A program made the translations under genes and the position numbers. Under the pieces are notes generated by a model. It ran no database searches and was not told the origin of the DNA. It was given only the letters and a program-made list of their open reading frames with translations. This document shows positions 44,270 through 50,245 of a stretch of DNA of 50,245 nt, in pieces. The stretch spans positions 1-50,245 of the forward strand of contig NZ_CANLTR010000025.1 of NCBI RefSeq assembly GCF_947494055.1, read 5' to 3'. Source of the stretch: an uncultured Jannaschia sp. (GTDB lineage Bacteria > Pseudomonadota > Alphaproteobacteria > Rhodobacterales > Rhodobacteraceae). The stretch's first letter is position 1; each line of letters starts with the position of its first letter.

Positions 44270-47200
44270 GTGCCACATACCTTCTACGGTGCCGACAAGG
44301 ACCAGTACACGTTCTCACCGGACGGCAAGGTTCAACTGACGCCCGACTATTCCGTCGATCGCAACGGCTACAGATACGTCTTCGAGGATGACGACCTCGC
44401 TTTCGACGGGGATAACGGCGTCACCGGTGCCAACGAGGTCGGCATCGACGGCACGCAGCATCTCGATGTCTACGCGGCCGACGGAACCCTGAAGTACAGC
44501 GGGAAGGCCTATATCGAGGTCGCCTACACGCTGAAGGACGGGGCGGGGCAGACGATCACCGTCTGGGACATCGAGATCGGCGGCGTCCGCATCGGCTATC
44601 TCGCCAGCGATTACGTGCAGCCCGGCAAGAGCTACCTGTGGAGCGCCACGACGGAAGTCACCGCGGCCAACGCACCGCAATATTCCGACATCCACAGCAA
44701 TCTCTACGATCAGGACGACAGCGGCACCTGGCACGGCGGCGGATACGGCGACGACCTGCGGCTTGGCGCCGGCGACGACAGCGTGCTGGCCGGAAACGGA
44801 AACGACACGATCGACGGCGGGTCCGGTCAGGATACCCTGCACGGCGAGGCAGGCGCAGACCGCATCACCGGCGGCACCGGTGACGATCTCCTCGACGGGG
44901 GAACAGGCGACGACCGGTTCCTGTTCAGGTCGGGCGACGGAAACGACACCGTCATCGGTGGCGGCGGCACTGATACGCTCGATTTTTCCGCGTTATCCGC
45001 CCCGGTGACGGTGGATTACGACGGCAGCGGTCAGGGCCATGCGATGACCGGCGCCGACACGATCACCTTCTCGGGCATCGAGCGGGTGATCCTGAGCGAA
45101 CACGCCGATTTCCTTACCGCGGGCGACGATTCCATCGGCGTCCATGCCGAGGGGCGGGGCGGTAACGACACGCTCTGGGGCGGGACGGGGGGCGATACGC
45201 TTCTCGGCGGCACGGGTGACGACAACGTCTTCGGCGATGCGGGCAACGACAGCATCGACGGCGGCGCCGGCAACGACGACATCGGTGGCGATGCGGGTAA
45301 CGATACGGTGTCGGGCGGGGCCGGTAACGACTACGTTCAGGGTGGCGACGGCGACGATCGGCTTTCGGGCGGAACGGGGGCCGACACGGTGCTGGGCGGG
45401 GCCGGCTCGGACACGATCGTCTTCGAGAACGCCTTCGGCACCAACATGGTGACTGGCGGCGAAACCGGCACCGACGACGATCTTCTCGATTTCTCGGCGC
45501 TCACCACCGCCGTGACGGTGACCTATTCCGGCTTCGAAGCGGGAACCGTCACCTCGGGGTTCGACAGCGTCAGCTTCTCGGAGTTCGAGCGCCTCCTGCT
45601 GACGGCGCAGGCCGACACGTTCGATGGCTCGGCCTCGACCGGTCCGATCTTCGTCGACACGGGATCCGGCACCGATCTGGTCACTGGCGGGTCCGGAAAC
45701 GATACGCTTGTCTATGGTCCGGGCGATGACACCGTCTATGGCGGCGACGGGGACGACTTCATCGACGATCACATCGGCGAGCGCCGGATCGGCGATACCC
45801 GCCTTTACGGGGAGGCCGGCAACGACCGCATCTACGGCGGCGACGGTGCGAGCTTCATCGACGGGGGTACCGGCCGCGACTCGATCCGGGCCGAGGGCGG
45901 GGACGATACCGTCTTCGGAGGGAGCGGCAACGACTCGATCTGGGCCGATGGTGGCGCAGACTGGGTCGATGCCGGCGACGGAGACGATTCCGTCGATGGC
46001 GGGGACGGCGCGGACACGCTCATCGGCGGCACCGGCAACGACACGATCCTGGGCGGCGCGGGCGACGACCGGATCGAGGGCGGCGCTGGTAACGACCGTC
46101 TCGACGGCGATGTCGGAAACGACGCCATCACGGGCGGCGAGGGCGACGATACGCTCATCGGATGGACCGGCGACGACAGCCTCGACGGCGGCATCGGCCA
46201 TGACCGCCTCGACGGGGGGACCGGCAACGACACCATCCGCGGCGGCGACGGCAACGACACGATCAAGGGCTGGCTCGGCAGCGACAGCATCCATGCCGGG
46301 GCGGGCAACGATTACGTAAACGCCGGCGCCTCGGGGTCCTTCGAGACCGATGACGGTGCCGACACCATTCACGGCGATGCGGGTCACGACACGATCCTCG
46401 GCGGATGGGGCGACGACGTCATCGACGGGGGCGCCGACGACGACAGCCTCGACGGCGGCGCGGGTGCGGATATGATCGTCGGCGGTAGCGGACGGGACAC
46501 GATAACAGGGGGCACCGGAGACGACACGATCGACGCCGGCACGGACGACGACAGCATTTCGGGCGGCGACGGGAACGACAGCATCCAGGCCGGTGCGGGC
46601 GTCGACACGGTCGATGCCGGGGCCGGGAATGACGTTGTCGAGAACTCCTCGGGCTACGCCTATGTCGATCTGGGCGACGGCGACGACGTCTTCCGCAGCG
46701 ACGCCTTGGACGGTTGGATCGGCGACGGCGCCGGCGGCGACGTCTCCGGCGGCGCCGGGCACGACCTGATCGATTTCACGGCGAGCACGTCGGACTGGAA
46801 CATCGCGGATGGCGGGACCGGCGGCGACACGATCATCGGAAGCGATCACAGCGACGATTATGTCTGGCTGAGCGTTGGCGCCGATACGGCCAGCGGAGGC
46901 GCGAGCACGCGCGACGGCAGCTACGGCGACATCCTCGATGCCGGCCGGCTGACCTCCGGCGTCGACATGGATCTGGCGCGGGGGACGGCCGTCCATTCCG
47001 ACGGAAGCACCACGTTCGAAGGGTTCGAGCACGCCTACGGAAGCGCGTTTGCCGACACGATCTCCGGTGACGGGGGCAACAACGACCTCCTAGGCTACGG
47101 TGGGGACGACCGCATCGACGGCCGCGGCGGCGACGACAATCTCTGGGGCGGCGGCGGAAACGACACCCTGCTTGGGGGCGCTGGTCAGGATACTCTCGAC

Positions 47201-48205
47201 GGCGGCACCGGCAACGACGCGCTGGAGGGCGGGGCAGGCGACGACACGCTTCGGGGCGGAACCGGCGACGATCTCCTGACCGGGGGCGAGGGCGACGACC
47301 TCTTCGTCCACCGCCCCGGCGACGGGCACGATACGATCACCGACTTCAATTTCGGCAATTCCGGCACGCTCCGGGACGGCGACGCGACCAACAACGACCG
47401 CATCGACCTGTCCGGCTATTACGACAACATCTGGGAATTGCAGGCCGACCATGCCGACGACGGCGTCCTCAACCAGTCGAACGCCACCGGCCGGACCGGG
47501 CGTAGCGTCGACTATTCCGATAATACCCGGTTCCAGCCCGACGACAGCCTGACGTTCCACGGGGCGAATGCCGACGGACGGTCGTTCAGCGCCGAGAACA
47601 CCGGCGTCGTCTGCTTCGGCGAAGGCACCGCGATCCTGACCCCAGCGGGCGAGGTGGCGATTGAGCGGCTTCGGCCGGGGGATCTGGTCGTTACCCGCGA
47701 CAACGGACCGCAACCGCTTCTATGGTCCGCCATGCGGCGCCTCGGCCCGGTCGAACTCGCCGCTGCCCCCCGGCTCCGGCCGATCGAGATCGCCGCAGGC
47801 GCATTCGGTAACGACCGGCGCCTCGTCGTCTCGCCGCAGCACGGCCTGCTCCTCGCGCTCGACGGGGAAGAGCTCTTCGTGCGCGCCACCCATCTCGCGG
47901 AACTTCGGGGCGGCAAAGCCCGACGCCGTATGGGCTGTCGGCAGGTGACTTATTGGCACCTGCTCTTCGAGCACCACCAGGTCATCTTCTCGAACGGCCT
48001 TGCATCCGAAAGCTTCTTTCCGGGACCCGTGGCCCTCGGAAGCCTCGACGCTACGGCGCTCGATGACCTGCTCATCCGCGCGCCGTCGCTTGGCGCGATC
48101 ACCACGCACGACGATACCGTCCGAGCCTACGGTGCCGCCGCCCGGCCCTATTCGCGGATGCGCCTTCTTCCGGACACGAACCGAGCGTTTCGCCGCGTCG
48201 CCTGA
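44270..48205 (+). CDS. RTX-repeat Ca2+-binding protein with C-terminal Hint domain
   Basis: A 1311-residue secreted protein. Residues 1-150 are a unique N-terminal domain without a Sec signal, then come dozens of RTX nonapeptides of the GGxGxDxUx type ([17 protein letters not shown] and similar) to about residue 1035, split by non-repetitive DFSAL... and DFTAS... spacers. From about residue 1113 a Hint (Hedgehog/intein-like) domain follows: [40 protein letters not shown]. Start is GTG at 44270 with acggag 6 bases upstream. Export by a type I system is expected, but no such genes lie nearby. Such proteins are frequent in Rhodobacterales; role unknown. Confidence 0.92.
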   Translation: MPHTFYGADKDQYTFSPDGKVQLTPDYSVDRNGYRYVFEDDDLAFDGDNGVTGANEVGIDGTQHLDVYAADGTLKYSGKAYIEVAYTLKDGAGQTITVWDIEIGGVRIGYLASDYVQPGKSYLWSATTEVTAANAPQYSDIHSNLYDQDDSGTWHGGGYGDDLRLGAGDDSVLAGNGNDTIDGGSGQDTLHGEAGADRITGGTGDDLLDGGTGDDRFLFRSGDGNDTVIGGGGTDTLDFSALSAPVTVDYDGSGQGHAMTGADTITFSGIERVILSEHADFLTAGDDSIGVHAEGRGGNDTLWGGTGGDTLLGGTGDDNVFGDAGNDSIDGGAGNDDIGGDAGNDTVSGGAGNDYVQGGDGDDRLSGGTGADTVLGGAGSDTIVFENAFGTNMVTGGETGTDDDLLDFSALTTAVTVTYSGFEAGTVTSGFDSVSFSEFERLLLTAQADTFDGSASTGPIFVDTGSGTDLVTGGSGNDTLVYGPGDDTVYGGDGDDFIDDHIGERRIGDTRLYGEAGNDRIYGGDGASFIDGGTGRDSIRAEGGDDTVFGGSGNDSIWADGGADWVDAGDGDDSVDGGDGADTLIGGTGNDTILGGAGDDRIEGGAGNDRLDGDVGNDAITGGEGDDTLIGWTGDDSLDGGIGHDRLDGGTGNDTIRGGDGNDTIKGWLGSDSIHAGAGNDYVNAGASGSFETDDGADTIHGDAGHDTILGGWGDDVIDGGADDDSLDGGAGADMIVGGSGRDTITGGTGDDTIDAGTDDDSISGGDGNDSIQAGAGVDTVDAGAGNDVVENSSGYAYVDLGDGDDVFRSDALDGWIGDGAGGDVSGGAGHDLIDFTASTSDWNIADGGTGGDTIIGSDHSDDYVWLSVGADTASGGASTRDGSYGDILDAGRLTSGVDMDLARGTAVHSDGSTTFEGFEHAYGSAFADTISGDGGNNDLLGYGGDDRIDGRGGDDNLWGGGGNDTLLGGAGQDTLDGGTGNDALEGGAGDDTLRGGTGDDLLTGGEGDDLFVHRPGDGHDTITDFNFGNSGTLRDGDATNNDRIDLSGYYDNIWELQADHADDGVLNQSNATGRTGRSVDYSDNTRFQPDDSLTFHGANADGRSFSAENTGVVCFGEGTAILTPAGEVAIERLRPGDLVVTRDNGPQPLLWSAMRRLGPVELAAAPRLRPIEIAAGAFGNDRRLVVSPQHGLLLALDGEELFVRATHLAELRGGKARRRMGCRQVTYWHLLFEHHQVIFSNGLASESFFPGPVALGSLDATALDDLLIRAPSLGAITTHDDTVRAYGAAARPYSRMRLLPDTNRAFRRVA

Positions 48206-48383
48206 GGAACCGCCGCATCAGACAATGCGCCGGGTCTCCGAGCATACGGCAGTGCCCCGCTTTCCAACGAAAACTGGACACAGTACATAATTGTTCTTCT
48301 AGACATTTATAGTGTAGCCGGGCCTATTCTATCTTGGCTTGCGACATGTCTCCCATTCTTTTGATGGACTGGGGGGAAACAGG

Positions 48384-49025
48384 ATGGCGCATCCGGAGTT
48401 CGGGATCGAGGAACGACGGCGGATCGAGCGGCTGAGAAACGCACGGGTGCCGGTGATGGAAATTGCGGATGAGCTCGGACGCCATCGTTCGACGATCTTC
48501 CGCGAGCTCAAGCGGAACAGGTTCGCCGACGCAGAGAACCCGTATCTGGACGGCTACTACAGTTCGGTGGCGCAGACGATGGCGGCGCGGCGCAGATACC
48601 GGCGGCGGAAGCTCGCAAGGGAGCTGCTGCTTCTCGCTTCGATCACCGACCGGCTGCGCGCGGGCTGGAGTCCGGAGCAGATCGCCGGGCGGCTCCGACG
48701 CGACGGCAGCGGCGCGTATGTCTGCCACGAGACGATCTACGCTTGGGTATATTCCGAAGGACGGGAACGAGGGCTCGCGCGCTTTCTGCCGTACCGGCGC
48801 AGGAAGCGGCGCGTCCGCCTGGGCCGCAAGCCACGTGCGGCGGTGTTCCTGGAGCACCGCTCGATCCACCGGCGGCCTGAGGAAGCCGCAAACCGGGAGC
48901 AGTTCGGAAACTGGGAGGCCGATCTCATGATCTTCCAACGCAGCCACGGCGGCGCGAATGTCGCGACGCTGGTCGAGAGAAAGACGCGCTACGTCGCCCT
49001 GTACCGCAACGAGGATCGCCGGTCG
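48384..49025 (+). mobile_element. Truncated IS30-family transposase fragment
   Basis: The N-terminal 214 residues of an IS30 transposase: helix-turn-helix IADELGRHRSTIFRELKRN, the segment AGWSPEQIAGRLRRDGSGAY and the first catalytic Asp in FGNWEADLMIFQRSHGGANV. The last two catalytic acids and the 3' end of the element are missing; sequence leaves the transposase after YRNEDRRS at about 49025. The left terminal repeat is not clear. Confidence 0.85.
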
Positions 49026-50240
49026 CGCCGTGTTCTGGGCCGGCTGGTCGGACTGCTCTTCTTCTGCGCCCTCGCCGGGCTGCGCAGCGTGGCCGAACGC
49101 GCCCCTGCGATCCGACGGGCCGGTCGCTTTCTGGCGGGGCAACCGCCGGGGCGGCGTTACATCGCCCTCACCTTCGGCGGACAGGTCTTCGCGCTCGTCC
49201 TGAACTACGGGGCGATCGCGTTGCTCGGCGCACTTGCCACGCACAGCACCGACACCGAGCCCGACCCCGTCCTCCGTCGCCACCGGTCCCGCCGCATGCT
49301 GCTGGCCATCCAGCGCGGCTTCACCTCGGTGCTGCCATGGTCGCCGATGTCCTTCGCGGTCGCGATCACGACAGCCCTGATCCCGGGCACGAGCTGGGGG
49401 GCGATCTCGGTTCCCGGGCTGGTGACGGGCCTTCTGATGGCGGGGACGGGCTGGGCGCTCGACACGGCGTTCAGGCCCAAGCTCCCCGGACCGCGCCCCG
49501 TTTCGGCGCCGCCGGAGGGCAGCTGGCGGTCGATGTCGCCCCTGCTGACGCTGCTTGCCGTCCTCGTCGCGAGCGTCGCGACGCTGCATCTGGCGACGGG
49601 CATCCGCGTCGTCGGCATCGTCCTGCTCGTCGTTCCGGCCATCGCGGTCCTCTGGGCGTGGCTGCAGGCTCGCGGCGGGGCGAGCGCGGACGACGAAGGT
49701 ACGCGCGCGGTCGGCGCCTGGGCGCGTGACCACGTCTTCGCCGAACTCCCCGCCGCGGCGGGCGAGATCGTGCTGTTGATGATGGCCGGCTATATCGGCA
49801 CCGTCGGCGCCGCGCTCATGATCCCGATCCTTGAAACGGGTCGGATCGATCTTTCGGGGGTGCCCACGCCGCTTCTGCTGCTGGCGCTGGTCTGGGTCCT
49901 GCCAGCCGCAGGCCAGATCGGAATGAACCCGATCCTGGCGGCGACGCTTCTCGTGCCGCTGATCCCGCCCGCAGACCATCTGGGCGTCGCGCCCGCGACG
50001 GTGGTCGTGGCGATCACGGCGGGCTGGGCACTGGCCGGCGTGACCTCGCCCTTCACCGCGACGACTGTCCTGACCGCAAGCTTCGGCCGCGTCTCCGCGC
50101 TTCATGTCGGCCTAGTCTGGAACCGAGGCTACTTTTTTGCGGCCGCGTTTATCGTCTCGGTCTGGGTGCCCCCTCTGTCAGGAGAGTTGTCGCCCGCTCT
50201 TGCACTGAAAGTGTACACTGAGGCGGGCGGGACAGGATGA
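48384..50240 (+). CDS. Chimeric ORF: IS30 transposase N-terminus fused in frame to a membrane permease C-terminus
   Basis: One open frame of 618 residues runs from the IS30 ATG (ggggggaaacagg just upstream) to a stop at 50238. Residues 1-214 are transposase. Residues 215-618 are a polytopic membrane protein with about ten hydrophobic segments, including SVLPWSPMSFAVAITTALIP, EIVLLMMAGYIGTVGAAL, PAAGQIGMNPILAATLLVPL and VVVAITAGWALAGVTSPFTA, which looks like the C-terminal half of a carboxylate- or ion-transporter-superfamily permease. The fusion is probably a deletion product and the chimera non-functional. A next gene starts at 50237 (ATGA overlap) and leaves the window. Confidence 0.7.
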   Translation: MAHPEFGIEERRRIERLRNARVPVMEIADELGRHRSTIFRELKRNRFADAENPYLDGYYSSVAQTMAARRRYRRRKLARELLLLASITDRLRAGWSPEQIAGRLRRDGSGAYVCHETIYAWVYSEGRERGLARFLPYRRRKRRVRLGRKPRAAVFLEHRSIHRRPEEAANREQFGNWEADLMIFQRSHGGANVATLVERKTRYVALYRNEDRRSRRVLGRLVGLLFFCALAGLRSVAERAPAIRRAGRFLAGQPPGRRYIALTFGGQVFALVLNYGAIALLGALATHSTDTEPDPVLRRHRSRRMLLAIQRGFTSVLPWSPMSFAVAITTALIPGTSWGAISVPGLVTGLLMAGTGWALDTAFRPKLPGPRPVSAPPEGSWRSMSPLLTLLAVLVASVATLHLATGIRVVGIVLLVVPAIAVLWAWLQARGGASADDEGTRAVGAWARDHVFAELPAAAGEIVLLMMAGYIGTVGAALMIPILETGRIDLSGVPTPLLLLALVWVLPAAGQIGMNPILAATLLVPLIPPADHLGVAPATVVVAITAGWALAGVTSPFTATTVLTASFGRVSALHVGLVWNRGYFFAAAFIVSVWVPPLSGELSPALALKVYTEAGGTG

Positions 50241-50245
50241 CGATT

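Noticed and set aside
44993-47032. 679-codon minus-strand frame of Val/Ala/Asp repeats
   Set aside because: Exact reverse of the RTX repeats; repeated codons give repeated antisense sequence.
48324-50105. 593-codon minus-strand frame over the IS30/permease chimera
   Set aside because: Antisense, Arg/Asp-rich, no homology.

Overview
The window is GC-rich, tightly packed and reads as chromosomal DNA of an alphaproteobacterium, most likely Rhodobacterales (Roseobacter-type). The support is indirect: a tripartite tricarboxylate (Tct) system and a TRAP transporter, a pcaQ/pob-pca cluster with a PcaQ-type operator, a VPxPA-type C-terminal sorting tail, an RTX protein with a Hint domain, and an HWE-kinase/KaiC module. 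No rRNA, tRNA or CRISPR array was seen.

Region 1 (1-15062) looks like an electrophile/quinone and stress-response neighbourhood. It holds a dienelactone hydrolase, a badly decayed IS5-family element, a Tat-exported chloroperoxidase-like hydrolase, a pirin, a cNMP-domain/thioredoxin-reductase-like flavoprotein and an MhqO/MhqD-like pair. An operon of isochorismatase-fold hydrolase, XapX, amidohydrolase, DoxX and a truncated MFS transporter follows. Next come a stand-alone receiver, a FixJ/TodT-like response regulator and a MASE4 histidine kinase. A 14-bp near-palindrome (consensus YATACC-WW-GGTTTG) occurs in the intergenic upstream regions of four of these transcription units and may be the response regulator's operator. 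The mhqD-like gene and the MFS gene run into each other tail-to-tail at about 8610, which looks like a deletion scar.

Region 2 (15385-25195) is a catabolic/transport cluster. On the minus strand lie tctC, tctB, tctA, an LVIVD-repeat protein, an aldo/keto reductase, an alpha/beta hydrolase, an FAH-family hydrolase and a TSUP permease. A GntR/FadR regulator and a CitE/HpcH lyase are divergent. The substrate is not evident.

Region 3 (25491-29063) is a signalling module: an HWE-type histidine kinase, a two-domain KaiC-like ATPase, and a divergent protein that joins a Phd/YefM antitoxin-type DNA-binding domain to two PAS-like domains.

Region 4 (29611-40626) is a 4-hydroxybenzoate/protocatechuate operon: pobA, dctP, dctQ, dctM, pcaC, pcaH, pcaG, a BKACE (DUF849) gene, a fragment of pcaI, pcaD, pcaB. 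The CoA-transferase gene is reduced to about 50 codons and a BKACE gene sits directly upstream, so the last step of the beta-ketoadipate pathway may run through acetyl-CoA-dependent cleavage instead. PcaQ lies beyond an intervening VPxPA-CTERM esterase and carries a PcaQ-type operator over its own start.

Region 5 (40627-50245) holds a small ORF, a frameshifted MHYT-PAS-GGDEF-EAL protein, a 1311-residue RTX/Hint protein and a chimeric ORF in which a truncated IS30 transposase is fused in frame to the C-terminal half of a membrane permease. A further gene starts at the right edge.
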